From: Anaerolineae bacterium
GTDB taxonomy: Bacteria; Chloroflexota; Anaerolineae; Anaerolineales; Villigracilaceae
Reading direction: 5' to 3'
Length of the DNA: 64,000 nt
Assembly: GCA_022013685.1 (NCBI GenBank)
Contig: JAKLPV010000054.1
Span: 82,962 to 146,961, forward strand
Shown here: one piece after another, positions 14,984 through 23,617 of the stretch
How the letters are laid out: each line of letters starts with the position of its first letter
How positions within the stretch are numbered: position 1 is the first letter of the stretch
Notes under the pieces: generated by a model
Databases searched by the model: none
What the model was told of the DNA's origin: nothing
What the model saw: only the letters and a program-made list of their open reading frames with translations
Program-made: the position numbers and the translations under genes

Positions 14984-17440
14984 TTACTCGGTCACTTCTA
15001 CCTGTACAGTGGTCGATTCTATGCGGCCATCTTCGTAAATCAGCACAAGTTGCAGGGCATACAAGCCTTGCAAGTCTACCGTATCCCATACGCCAAGAAT
15101 TCCATCTGTGATTGGCGATGTGGCGTTTTCGCCGATCAAGACCCAGGTAGTGGGGCTCAAACCCTGGCCGTATTGCAAGCGATAGTAGGCAAAGCCCTCG
15201 CCAGCCGCCGAGCCTCGTATCGTTACCTGACCGCTTATCTGGGCAAACGTGGCCGGGGATGTAATCTCAAGCCCCTCGCGCGCAGGCGGCGCTTGCAGGC
15301 TGTCGTAGGTCGTTGGGGGCACTGCCAGGCCCGAGGCCGCCGCCCAGAGTTGTACCTCGGGCGGCACCAGCATAAAGATGCGTTCCTCGACCAGCTCTGG
15401 CGGTGTGAAGACGGTTGCCAGCAGGCCGGTTTCACGGTTGATGGCATAGGCTTTGTAGAGTGTATCTGCCTGTACTGGCTCATACCCGGAAAGGAAGACT
15501 TCGCTGACCAGGTTGGGGCAGGCCTGGGTCGGCAGCAACCCGGAAGGGTCACAGACTTGAATTAACGAAACGCCGGGCGGCCTTTCCCACCTGCCGGGCG
15601 TTTCTCCCTGGCTGGCAGCCTGTAAAATGGCCGAGAATAAGCCTGAAACTGCGCGCGGGTTTGCCCCGCCATCCATCCATAGTGCAATCGAGCGGGTTGG
15701 GGTGTATCCCAGCGCCCAGGCCTCCGCGCCATCGAGGCTGCGCGCCAGTTTTAGCGTGGCGGGCCGTCCAAGGCTATCGTTGGCGAGTACATGATTTACC
15801 AGGTAGGAAAGCTGTGGGCTGACCACCGCTGAAACTTGTGAGGGCAGTTTCTCCCAAACCATCACTTCCTCGATGGAGCGGACAGAAAGCAGGGCCGAAG
15901 TCTGCTCTACTAGGACGCCGTTGGCGGCGAAAACGCCATAAGCGCGCGCCATTGCGAGCGGTGAGACCAGGTTTTGACCATCCAGCAAGGCTGCAAAATT
16001 GCCTGTATCGCTTAGTTGCAGGCCAAACGGACTCATGGTTTGCAAGACTGCTGCCAACCCCATCTGTTCGAGCACCGACTGGGCCGGGGCCAGGTAATCA
16101 CCCGTCAGCGCCACCCGCGCCCGCACCGGGCCGTGATAGATATCGTCCAGGTTCGACAAGCTGGAATCCGCCTGGGGCACATCCCAAACCAACGAAGCGG
16201 GACTCAGACCGCGGCTGAATCCGGTCAGGTAGATGAACGGCAGCAGTCCCGTGCCGGGCCGGTGTCCCGTTAAAATGGCCGATTCTGTCTCCTGGTGCAT
16301 CTCCCCAACCAGGGCAAGCACCCGCCCATCGAGCGGATTCAAGACCACGGCGCTGGCGGCGCCATCCAGCGGCTCGCCAGGCGGCAAGGGCGCCAATTCG
16401 ACAGAAAGGATGCAATCGAGCGGATCATCGTCCCCGGCCAGGCGCGCCAGTTGGGTTTGCAGGGCGCATCTGGTTTGCTGTTGGAGTGTGTAATCGAGGC
16501 TGGTGAGTATTTCCATGCCGCCGCGTTCGATGCGTGCGCGATGTTCCAACTGGCTAAGCGCCAGCGTGGTAAAAGCGGGCGCAAAATTGGTCTCAGGTGT
16601 GGCGGGTGCAAAGGTGAACACTTGCTGGCGGGCAGATTCTACGTCTTGTGACGCAGCGGCCCAGGCGGGCAGCGTATCGAGTGTTTCATGGGCGCGTTGG
16701 ATGGCGGCCTGCGGCGCATCGAGCGGGTTGATCGCCGGGGATTGGCTGACGGAGGCCAGCAGGGTTGCTTCAGCCAGGTTCAAAGTGTGGACCGGTTTAT
16801 CAAAATAAAGGCGTGCTGCCGCGTCGGCCCCGTAGGCATGACGCCCGTAGTCTGCCGTATTAAGATGCCATTCCAGGATTTTTTCACGCCCAAAGCGGGT
16901 GGTGATCTGCGCCGCCAGGATGCGCTCACGCAAGGCGCGCCGCAGGGATGGCGGCTCTTGCCATAATAGCAAATCGGCGGCTAATTTTTGCGCCAGGGTT
17001 GGGTGGATTTCGGGTTCATTCCAACCGCGCCAATCGTATCCAGAATGGTTGTAAAAATCGGGGTCGGCCAGCGCCAGGGTAATGCGCACAAGCGAATCGG
17101 GCAGGTGTTCCGGCGCAGAGGAATCAAGCGGGACATAGGAGCGAGGTTCATCGAAAGGGGATAGTACTGCCAGCACGTGCTCGCCAGTCTGGTCATACAG
17201 GCGCGTTGGTTGGTAGAGAAGCCCGTTGGGCGGGTCAAGCAGGGTTGGCAGGCTCTCGACCGAGGGCAGATCGGCGGTCAGGCTGGCATATCCGAGCGCA
17301 AAAGCGACGATGCCCAGCCCAAGCAGCGACGAAAACAGCAGACCACAACCCAACCCGGTCCGCGTCAGGCGCTGCCCGCTCGATCGGGCATGCTGCAGGC
17401 GGCGTTCTCTTCGGCGTTGTAAGATGGGCAGGGTGGACAT
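14984..17440 (-). CDS. Class A penicillin-binding protein (PBP1C-like), apparently catalytically dead
   Basis: 818 residues with the full class A layout: membrane anchor (about 28-52), glycosyltransferase-51 domain (about 75-270), transpeptidase domain (about 300-600) and a PbpC-type C-terminal extension ('VCDPSGLLPTQACP' onward) with an Ig-like end. Key residues are missing. The GT51 'EDxxFxxHxG' motif reads 'ALADPDFYNHSG', so the catalytic Glu is Ala125; 'STITQQL' reads 'PTLAQKL'. The SxxK nucleophile motif reads T397-G-L-L400 inside 'PGTGLLPF', and KTGT reads 'KLAR'. The second GT Glu (EKILEW) persists. Sequence is otherwise uninterrupted, so it is a maintained pseudoenzyme rather than a decaying gene. 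Confidence 0.85.
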   Translation of the reverse strand: MSTLPILQRRRERRLQHARSSGQRLTRTGLGCGLLFSSLLGLGIVAFALGYASLTADLPSVESLPTLLDPPNGLLYQPTRLYDQTGEHVLAVLSPFDEPRSYVPLDSSAPEHLPDSLVRITLALADPDFYNHSGYDWRGWNEPEIHPTLAQKLAADLLLWQEPPSLRRALRERILAAQITTRFGREKILEWHLNTADYGRHAYGADAAARLYFDKPVHTLNLAEATLLASVSQSPAINPLDAPQAAIQRAHETLDTLPAWAAASQDVESARQQVFTFAPATPETNFAPAFTTLALSQLEHRARIERGGMEILTSLDYTLQQQTRCALQTQLARLAGDDDPLDCILSVELAPLPPGEPLDGAASAVVLNPLDGRVLALVGEMHQETESAILTGHRPGTGLLPFIYLTGFSRGLSPASLVWDVPQADSSLSNLDDIYHGPVRARVALTGDYLAPAQSVLEQMGLAAVLQTMSPFGLQLSDTGNFAALLDGQNLVSPLAMARAYGVFAANGVLVEQTSALLSVRSIEEVMVWEKLPSQVSAVVSPQLSYLVNHVLANDSLGRPATLKLARSLDGAEAWALGYTPTRSIALWMDGGANPRAVSGLFSAILQAASQGETPGRWERPPGVSLIQVCDPSGLLPTQACPNLVSEVFLSGYEPVQADTLYKAYAINRETGLLATVFTPPELVEERIFMLVPPEVQLWAAASGLAVPPTTYDSLQAPPAREGLEITSPATFAQISGQVTIRGSAAGEGFAYYRLQYGQGLSPTTWVLIGENATSPITDGILGVWDTVDLQGLYALQLVLIYEDGRIESTTVQVEVTE

Positions 17441-17461
17441 AGCCCTATTCTAAACTATAAT
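17434..17461 (+). promoter_or_regulatory. Promoter of the RdsA/BaiN flavoprotein gene, leaderless
   Basis: TATAAT (17456-17461) lies six bases before the ATG, with TGGACA 16 bases upstream as -35. With a start point 6-7 bases after the -10 box the mRNA would begin at or next to the AUG. The -35 overlaps the start codon of the divergent PBP gene. Confidence 0.65.
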
Positions 17462-17467
17462 CATCCC

Positions 17468-18751
17468 ATGACTACTCCTTACGATGCCATCATCCTCGGC
17501 GGCGGAGCGGCAGGTTTTTTTGCTGCCATTCGCGCCGGTGAAGAAAACCCTGGCGCGCGCGTGCTTATCATTGAAAAAGCCCGTCGTCCGCTCGGAAAAG
17601 TACTCATTTCTGGCGGCGGACGCTGCAACGTGACCCATGCCTGCTTCGACCCGGCCCAACTGGTTGGTTACTATCCGCGCGGTGCTGCCGCCTTGCGCGG
17701 TCCCTTCACTCGCTTCCAGCCTGCCGACACAGTGCGCTGGTTCGAGACGCGCGGCGTAACGCTTAAAACCGAAGAAGACGGGCGCATATTTCCCGTGACC
17801 GATAATGCCCTGACAATTACAAATTGTCTGGAAGAAAGCGCGCAAAAGGCCGGGGTGACATTGTGGACGCAAGCTGCCGCGCTGTCAGTCAAGACCGTTT
17901 CAGAAGGTACGGAACGCGCTCCCCGTTTCGTGGTCGCCGTCCGAAAAACCGAATCCGGGCTGGAAGAAGAACTGGAGACCCGTAGCCTGCTTTTTGCCAC
18001 TGGCAGCGACTCGAACGCCCAGGCCATGCTCTCCGGGTTAGGTCATACCATTGAACCGCATGTTCCTTCCCTTTTTACTTTTAATATTCAAGACCCGCGT
18101 CTGGAAGGGTTGGCCGGGCTGTCTGTCCCCCTGGCTGAACTGCGTCTGCTGCAAGCCGACGGCGGAGCGAAAACATCTGTCAACCCGCAGCGCGGCCCGC
18201 TGCTGATCACTCACTGGGGGCTGAGCGGCCCGGTAACGCTGCGCACTTCTGCCTGGGGCGCGCGCTGGCTGCATGAGTGCCAGTACCAGACCGGGCTGCT
18301 GGTCAATTGGGTATACCCGTTGACGACAGAAAAAGTACTCGAAGCCCTGCAAGGATATAAAAACACACCCACCAACAGCCGCAAAAAACCAGGCGCGCAT
18401 CCGCTTTTTGATCTGCTCCCGGCGCGATTATGGAAGTACCTGACCGAAGCTGCCGGAATCTCCGAAACCCAGAACTGGGCCGACGTCTCGAAGGCCAGCT
18501 TACGCAGACTGGCTGATGAGCTGAGCGCCGGGCGTTACGAGATCAGCGGCAAGGGCCAGTTCAAAGACGAGTTTGTCACTTGCGGCGGAGTACGGCTGGA
18601 TGAAGTGGACTTCAAGACCATGCAAAGCAAAAAAATCCCCGGCCTGTTCTTTGCCGGGGAAGTGCTCGATATCGATGGCCTGACCGGGGGATTCAACTTC
18701 CAAAACGCCTGGACAACCGGTTGGCACGCAGGTGGCGCGCTGTTGGCTTGA
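17468..18751 (+). CDS. rdsA: BaiN/RdsA (YhiN/HI0933) family flavoprotein
   Basis: 427 residues. N-terminal FAD dinucleotide-binding fold 'IILGGGAAGFFAAIRAGEE', family signature 'KVLISGGGRCNVT' (about 42-54), and C-terminal FAD site 'GLFFAGEVLDIDGLTGGFNFQNAW'. E. coli YhiN (RdsA) makes a dihydrouridine in 23S rRNA; other members are annotated as NAD(P)/FAD-dependent oxidoreductases, so the exact substrate is inferred. The promoter suggests a leaderless message. Convergent with the next gene with three bases between stops. Confidence 0.88.
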   Translation: MTTPYDAIILGGGAAGFFAAIRAGEENPGARVLIIEKARRPLGKVLISGGGRCNVTHACFDPAQLVGYYPRGAAALRGPFTRFQPADTVRWFETRGVTLKTEEDGRIFPVTDNALTITNCLEESAQKAGVTLWTQAAALSVKTVSEGTERAPRFVVAVRKTESGLEEELETRSLLFATGSDSNAQAMLSGLGHTIEPHVPSLFTFNIQDPRLEGLAGLSVPLAELRLLQADGGAKTSVNPQRGPLLITHWGLSGPVTLRTSAWGARWLHECQYQTGLLVNWVYPLTTEKVLEALQGYKNTPTNSRKKPGAHPLFDLLPARLWKYLTEAAGISETQNWADVSKASLRRLADELSAGRYEISGKGQFKDEFVTCGGVRLDEVDFKTMQSKKIPGLFFAGEVLDIDGLTGGFNFQNAWTTGWHAGGALLA

Positions 18752-18754
18752 GTC

Positions 18755-19264
18755 TTATTTGCCTGTCAGCCGGTAGCGGATTTCGCGCGGCAGCGGGTAG
18801 AGTGGCAACAGGTTGATGCGGTAATCCTTGCCCGCATAGGCTTGCATCAGTTGGCGGGTATGTTGCAGCATTTGCCGGTCGAAAGAAAGCGGCAAGCTGC
18901 ATAATTCTTCAATTTCTGGGGCGGGGTATTTCCCCGTCAACGATTTCTGGAAGTTGAAATCGATCTGCCAGGCATCCAATTCGCCGTACACGGACAGGGC
19001 GGTCAGCAGCCCTTGTTGCAGGTGACGGACCTCATGCACGAGCAGGCTTAGAAGCCTTGGGTTGTTGGTCTTTTCAGGGGTGAAATGGGCGGTGTTGATC
19101 GTGATGCTGCGCCAGATCGTCCAGGCCGCGCCGACAGCCGGGTTATCCCTTTTGAAGGCGACGGACACACGCCGCTCGCGTAAAAACTGCGCAGTTTGCG
19201 CGCCGATCTCTCCGGTTTTTTCCAGGTTTTCCAAAAGCGGTTCGGTCCAAGCCTGTTTTTTCAT
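18755..19264 (-). CDS. Small putative zinc metallopeptidase-like protein (HEVRH)
   Basis: 169 residues, family not recognised. It holds a perfect HExxH zinc site, H77-E-V-R-H81, in the context 'LLSLLVHEVRHLQQG', and 'YGELDAW' 14 residues later offers Glu95 as a possible third ligand, as in gluzincin-like and 'DUF'-type minimal metallopeptidases. No signal peptide or transmembrane segment, so probably cytoplasmic. The gene stands alone beside a large palindrome. Function beyond a probable metal-dependent hydrolase is unknown. Confidence 0.6.
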   Translation of the reverse strand: MKKQAWTEPLLENLEKTGEIGAQTAQFLRERRVSVAFKRDNPAVGAAWTIWRSITINTAHFTPEKTNNPRLLSLLVHEVRHLQQGLLTALSVYGELDAWQIDFNFQKSLTGKYPAPEIEELCSLPLSFDRQMLQHTRQLMQAYAGKDYRINLLPLYPLPREIRYRLTGK

Positions 19265-19315
19265 GTCCCTTATTATAACTTTTACTTGGTTCTCTAGTGT
19301 TTGCCGTTAAGAAGG

Positions 19316-19367
19316 CTGTATTTTGGGGTATGAGCGCGCGTACGCGCGCTCATACCCCAAAATACAG
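19316..19367. repeat. 52-bp perfect palindrome
   Basis: Two 26-base arms with no spacer and no mismatch: CTGTATTTTGGGGTATGAGC... mirrored to its reverse complement, centre GCGCGT/ACGCGC. It lies in the 214-base gap between the divergent HEVRH and thiolase genes. No T-run follows on either strand, so it is not a simple terminator. Confidence 0.97.
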
Positions 19368-19478
19368 GGGCCTATCACGGAAATTCCTAAAAAGCCTTTT
19401 ACTTTCGAGAGTTCCTGACAGCGCAAGCGGTTAAAATAGAACCTGTAAAATACCACGCCAATCATTACGGAGATTTTT

Positions 19479-20630
19479 ATGCGTGAAATTGCTGTCATAG
19501 GCATTGGACAAACCAAAGTAGATGAACATTGGGGTAAAGCCCTCAAAGAACTGGCTTTTGAGGCTGCAATAGCGGCCTTGCAGGATGCCGGGCGAGAAAC
19601 AGTCGAGGCTCTTTTTGTGGGAAATATGCTCTCCCCACTGGTGAGCGGGCAAAACCAACTCGCCACCCTGATTGCCGACTGGCTTGGCATTCACGGCGCC
19701 GAGGCGGTCAAAATCGAAGCGGCTTGCGGCTCCGGGGCGGCGGCTTTTCGCTCTGGTTTGATGGCTGTTGCTTCTGGTGAGATCGATTCGGCGTTGGTGG
19801 TCGGGGTCGAGAAGATGACCGATATGGCTGGACGTGATGTCACCGCTGCACTGGCAACTGCCGCCGACGCAGACTATGAAGTAGAGCAGGGTGTCTCGTT
19901 CGTTGGCCTGAATGCGCTGGTCATGCGCCGTTATATGCACGAATATGGCTGGCAGCATGCCGATTTTGCACCATTCAGCATCAATGCTCATGCCAACGCT
20001 GTTCACAATCCGTATGCGCGCCTGCGCCACCCGATCACGCTGGATCAGTTCGAAAAATCGGGCATGGTTGCCACCCCGGTCAACTTGCTGGATGCTTCGC
20101 CAATCGGCGACGGCGCAGCTGCGGCCCTGATCGTCCCCGTGGACAGGTTGCGCGGGGATGCGAAGCGCGTTCTCGTCGCTGGCAGTGGCGCAGCCACCGA
20201 CAGCATCGCTGTCCACGACCGGCACGATCCGCTCTTTCTTTCGGCGGCTTATCTTTCGTCCAGACAGGCTTATCAGCAGGCTGGCGTTTCCGCTGCCGAT
20301 ATTGACCTTTTTGAATTACACGATGCTTTTTCGATCATGTCCGCGCTGTCACTGGAGGCTTGCGGTTTTGCCGAACGCGGCCAGGGGCCCCGACTCGGCC
20401 TCGATAACGAGATCCTGGTAACGGGTCATGTGCCGGTTTGCACTCGTGGCGGGTTAAAAGCCCGGGGACACCCCGTCGGCGCAACGGGTATGTACCAGAT
20501 CGTAGAGGTCATCCAGCAATTACGCGGTGAGTGCGGCCAGACTCAGGTGGACGGCGCAAAAACCGGCATGGCTCAAAACATCGGCGGCAGCGGGGCAACC
20601 ATCCTGACCCATATTTTTAGGCGCGAATAA
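19479..20630 (+). CDS. Thiolase family protein (SCP2/acetyl-CoA acetyltransferase-like)
   Basis: 383 residues. Cys83 in 'EAACGSGAAAF' is the acyl-accepting residue; 'ELHDAFSI' and 'GGLKARGHPVGATG' supply the His and loop near the C-terminus, and 'QNIGGSGATILTHIF' closes the fold. The pattern matches the SCP2-type thiolases found in archaea and Chloroflexota rather than FadA. Those are often encoded beside an OB-fold/zinc protein and HMG-CoA synthase; neither is present here. CGGAG lies seven bases before the ATG. Ends in a strong terminator. Confidence 0.9.
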   Translation: MREIAVIGIGQTKVDEHWGKALKELAFEAAIAALQDAGRETVEALFVGNMLSPLVSGQNQLATLIADWLGIHGAEAVKIEAACGSGAAAFRSGLMAVASGEIDSALVVGVEKMTDMAGRDVTAALATAADADYEVEQGVSFVGLNALVMRRYMHEYGWQHADFAPFSINAHANAVHNPYARLRHPITLDQFEKSGMVATPVNLLDASPIGDGAAAALIVPVDRLRGDAKRVLVAGSGAATDSIAVHDRHDPLFLSAAYLSSRQAYQQAGVSAADIDLFELHDAFSIMSALSLEACGFAERGQGPRLGLDNEILVTGHVPVCTRGGLKARGHPVGATGMYQIVEVIQQLRGECGQTQVDGAKTGMAQNIGGSGATILTHIFRRE

Positions 20631-20634
20631 AATC

Positions 20635-20663
20635 AAAACGGGCTGTTCAGACAGCCCGTTTTT
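20635..20663. terminator. Terminator between thiolase and HNH genes
   Basis: Stem AAAACGGGCTGT / ACAGCCCGTTTT with loop TCAG and a T-run; the A-rich 5' arm makes it work on both strands, serving both convergent genes. Confidence 0.92.
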
Positions 20664-20664
20664 G

Positions 20665-21168
20665 TTACCAGCCCTGAATGAAGGTTTCCCATTCATCGTT
20701 TTCGTTCAGATGGCGGCCAAAGACGTACATTGCATTGGATGGGGGCTCGCGGGGCGGCCCCAGCAGCCTCATCTGAGCATCCTCGAGGCGGCGGCCACCC
20801 TTGCGGTGATTGCAGGCCGGACAGGCCGCAACAACGTTGGTCCAGATATGTGGCCCGTCTAGACGGCGTGGGAGAACGTGATCGATGGTCAGGGTGGGGG
20901 TTTGTTTGCCGCAATACTGGCAGGTATAATTATCGCGACGAAAGATTTCTTTGCGCGTTAGCTTGACTCGTACACGAGGGCAGTGAACCATGTTTTCCAG
21001 CCGGATCACCGATGGGCGCGGGAAGGCCCGCGAAACAGTTTGGATCATTCCGCGTCCGTTGGCAACCAAGTCAGCTTTGCCATTCAGGATCAACCCGATG
21101 GCGCGCCGCGTATTGCAGATATGGATTGGTTCGAAATTTGCATTGAGTACCAGGACAAGCTCGTCCAT
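20665..21168 (-). CDS. HNH endonuclease family protein
   Basis: 167 residues. HNH motif with zinc-binding cysteines: 'CQYCGKQTPTLTIDHVLPRRLDGPHIWTNVVAACPACNHRKGGR'-type arrangement, where DH is the catalytic pair and CxxC...CxxC bind zinc. The preceding 'VLVLNANFEPIHICNTRRAIGLI' block is common to a widespread bacterial HNH family of unknown physiological role, usually chromosomal and not linked to restriction. GGAGG precedes ATG, with TATAAT about 20 bases further upstream on the minus strand. Confidence 0.9.
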   Translation of the reverse strand: MDELVLVLNANFEPIHICNTRRAIGLILNGKADLVANGRGMIQTVSRAFPRPSVIRLENMVHCPRVRVKLTRKEIFRRDNYTCQYCGKQTPTLTIDHVLPRRLDGPHIWTNVVAACPACNHRKGGRRLEDAQMRLLGPPREPPSNAMYVFGRHLNENDEWETFIQGW

Positions 21169-21256
21169 GGCGGCCTCCAGAATGGCAGAATTATAATCCG
21201 CTTTGGGTACTCTGCAGGGTTAAGGTTGTTTCAAATTTCATCCCGGGAGGTTTGTT

Positions 21257-22162
21257 ATGAAGGTGATGATTGCGGGTGGTAGCGGATTGATTGGGTCAGC
21301 GCTGACTCGTTCCCTGATTGATGACGGGCATGAAGTCTGGCTGCTTTCGCGCAATACAAGCAAGGTGCGCCCTGAGAAGGGTGTTAACGCCCTGGAATGG
21401 GATGGGCGCACAGTTGAACATCAATGGCTGGAGGTATTCGGCCAGATGGATGTTGTGGTTAACCTGGCCGGGGCAACCATTGGGCAATGGCCCTGGTCGC
21501 AAGCGCACAAAAAAGAAATCCTGCAAAGTCGTGTTGACGCTGGACGAACCATTTCCAAGGCCTTTGAAAAGTCTTCGCCACGCCCGCCGGTGTTACTCCA
21601 GGCTTCCGGGATTGGTTACTATGGCCCGCGTGACAGTGAGCCGATGCATGAAGAATCGCCTGCCGGAAGCGATTTTCTTTCGACAGTGGCGATTAACTGG
21701 GAAAGCGCCACCCGTGTTGTCGACACAATGGGTGTGCGGCGTGTGATCTTGCGTACCGGACTGGTGCTGGCGTGCGAGGCTGGTGTCTTGCCGCTGATGG
21801 CTCTGCCAGTGCGCCTGTTCGCTGGCGGGCCGATAGGCTCAGGCAAACAGGGGATTTCATGGATTCACATCCGCGATCAGGTACGCGCCATCCGTTTCCT
21901 GATGGAAAATGACCGCGCTCGCGGGGCCTTTAATTTGTGCGCCCCCAACCCGGCATCTAACGCCGATTTTATGTCTGCTCTGGCTCGCGCTTTACACCGT
22001 CCGTACTGGCTGCCTGCCCCGGCTTTTGCGATCCGTTTGGCGTTGGGAGAGATGAGCGACCTGCTCTTGAGCGGACAATTTGCCATCCCGCAAAGGCTGA
22101 TCAATCTCGGGTTTGTTTTTGATTTTGAGAGCGCTTACGACGCCTTTACGGACTTGTATTAA
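21257..22162 (+). CDS. TIGR01777 family NAD(P)-dependent epimerase (SDR39U1/YfcH-like)
   Basis: 301 residues. Rossmann motif 'IAGGSGLIGSALTRSLI' at the N-terminus, 'VVNLAGATIG' after strand 4, and the family's C-terminal domain ('FNLCAPNPASNADFM', then 'PYWLPAPAFAIRLALGEMSDLLLSGQ'). Extended SDR fold; physiological substrate unknown. GGGAGG lies seven bases before the ATG. Confidence 0.93.
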   Translation: MKVMIAGGSGLIGSALTRSLIDDGHEVWLLSRNTSKVRPEKGVNALEWDGRTVEHQWLEVFGQMDVVVNLAGATIGQWPWSQAHKKEILQSRVDAGRTISKAFEKSSPRPPVLLQASGIGYYGPRDSEPMHEESPAGSDFLSTVAINWESATRVVDTMGVRRVILRTGLVLACEAGVLPLMALPVRLFAGGPIGSGKQGISWIHIRDQVRAIRFLMENDRARGAFNLCAPNPASNADFMSALARALHRPYWLPAPAFAIRLALGEMSDLLLSGQFAIPQRLINLGFVFDFESAYDAFTDLY

Positions 22163-22229
22163 TCCCACTCGCCATATATACTGTGAGAGGTTGTTTACCC
22201 TTTCACTCCTAATTCCAACAAGGTGAGCC

Positions 22230-23591
22230 ATGCAGGCCGGTAACGTCCAGAAACTAATTTCGATTTTTGAACAGTCCTTTAAGCGCCTGGATGTACAGGT
22301 TTCGCTTGAACGATTGGAAGTTTTGGCTGTTACCATCCATCGTGGCATGACCGCCCAGGCTCGTCACTTTCACACCCTGGAACATGTCTTTGCTTTTGTC
22401 GATTCCAATGAACCGATTGGCATCCTTGCATCGCTTTATCATGATATTGTTTATTATCAGGTCGACATGGGCTTTGCCCCGCATATTTGGGAGTTGATTT
22501 CGCCTTATATCTTGCATGTGGATGGAGATTTTTGCGTCAGCGACAAAATCTCTGCTGATGACCATCTTGCAAATCTGACTCTGGACGTGTTCGGTCTGCA
22601 TCCCGGCCAACGGCTTATTTCGATGGCAGTTTTGAACGAGTTTCTGAGCGCCCTGGTGTTGAACAGACAATTGGGCGATCTGCTCAGCCTCAAAGATATC
22701 CTGCGCATGAACCTGTGTATCGAAGCGACCATTCCTTTTCGGGGCAGTACCCCCGATGGCAAAAATTATTTTGACCTCATGGAGCAACGCCTGCCTGAAA
22801 TTGCCGCGCGACACGGTATTGACTTGAGCGAAGACGAGGTGATTGATACCTTGCGAATAGCCGTTACCTTTGGAAATAAGGATATCGAAAATTTTGCTGA
22901 AGCTGATCCGGGGCGATTTCTCGATAACACCTGGAAATTACTGCCTGAAAGCAATGCAGCCCTGCGTCTGCCAGATGTTTATTCGATTGGCACTTATCGC
23001 CAGGCCCTGCAAAAGATGGCTGTTTTCTTTGAAAATCTTGATCCCCGGGCGGTTTTTAATCAATATCGTGGCGTGCCTTCGGACCAGGCATACCACCAGA
23101 TGTTGCGCTATGCCCGCACCAACATTGATGTCGCGCGTGACTACCTGAAGTTAAAGATCCTGTCCATGACCGTACTCGAAGCCCTGGCAGTTGCCACTGG
23201 CGGCGATGCGCCGGTCTCTCTCTTCATGGGCGATGTCCCACGCGAGGGAGTCAGCATCAAGCGCCTGGAATACTTCCTGCCTGAAGTGGAAGACGCCCCG
23301 TGGGTAGATTATTCCTCGGTTATCTACAAGCTGCTCGAGTCGGGCCGCTCGAATGAGACCAGCTTCGATATGAAAAACTCTCCGCTCTCGCTTTTTCTGT
23401 ATAAGAGTCTTCCGCCTGAGAAAATTTCGAATTGTATGGAACGCTCCCGTCTTATGTTTGCAGGGGAACTCTCTGCCCACGACTTTTTGATGGAAATTGA
23501 CCGGCCGGTGGTGCGCGCGATTGCCAGCGCCAGTGCCATGATGGTTTTTACTCGTCGTCAGGGCTTGCTGAAATACGCCAACCTGCCCTAA
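22230..23591 (+). CDS. HD-superfamily-like protein with unassigned C-terminal half
   Basis: 453 residues. The first 190 resemble predicted metal-dependent HD phosphohydrolases of the COG4339 type: 'RHFHTLEHVFAFV' (His46, His48, His52), 'LASLYHDIVYY' (His71-Asp72) and 'IEATIPF' as the counterpart of the family's 'I-AT--H', but the last His is missing. Such enzymes hydrolyse nucleotides or phosphoesters. The C-terminal 250 residues, mainly helical by composition, match nothing I recognise. Stand-alone gene on the plus strand with AAGGTGA before the ATG. Confidence 0.6.
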   Translation: MQAGNVQKLISIFEQSFKRLDVQVSLERLEVLAVTIHRGMTAQARHFHTLEHVFAFVDSNEPIGILASLYHDIVYYQVDMGFAPHIWELISPYILHVDGDFCVSDKISADDHLANLTLDVFGLHPGQRLISMAVLNEFLSALVLNRQLGDLLSLKDILRMNLCIEATIPFRGSTPDGKNYFDLMEQRLPEIAARHGIDLSEDEVIDTLRIAVTFGNKDIENFAEADPGRFLDNTWKLLPESNAALRLPDVYSIGTYRQALQKMAVFFENLDPRAVFNQYRGVPSDQAYHQMLRYARTNIDVARDYLKLKILSMTVLEALAVATGGDAPVSLFMGDVPREGVSIKRLEYFLPEVEDAPWVDYSSVIYKLLESGRSNETSFDMKNSPLSLFLYKSLPPEKISNCMERSRLMFAGELSAHDFLMEIDRPVVRAIASASAMMVFTRRQGLLKYANLP

Positions 23592-23604
23592 GTATCTTTT
23601 GTTG

Positions 23605-23610
23605 TATAAT
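23605..23610 (+). promoter_or_regulatory. -10 box of the PH-like membrane protein gene, leaderless
   Basis: TATAAT seven bases before the ATG, with no Shine-Dalgarno possible between them. Confidence 0.6.
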
Positions 23611-23617
23611 ATCCCCC

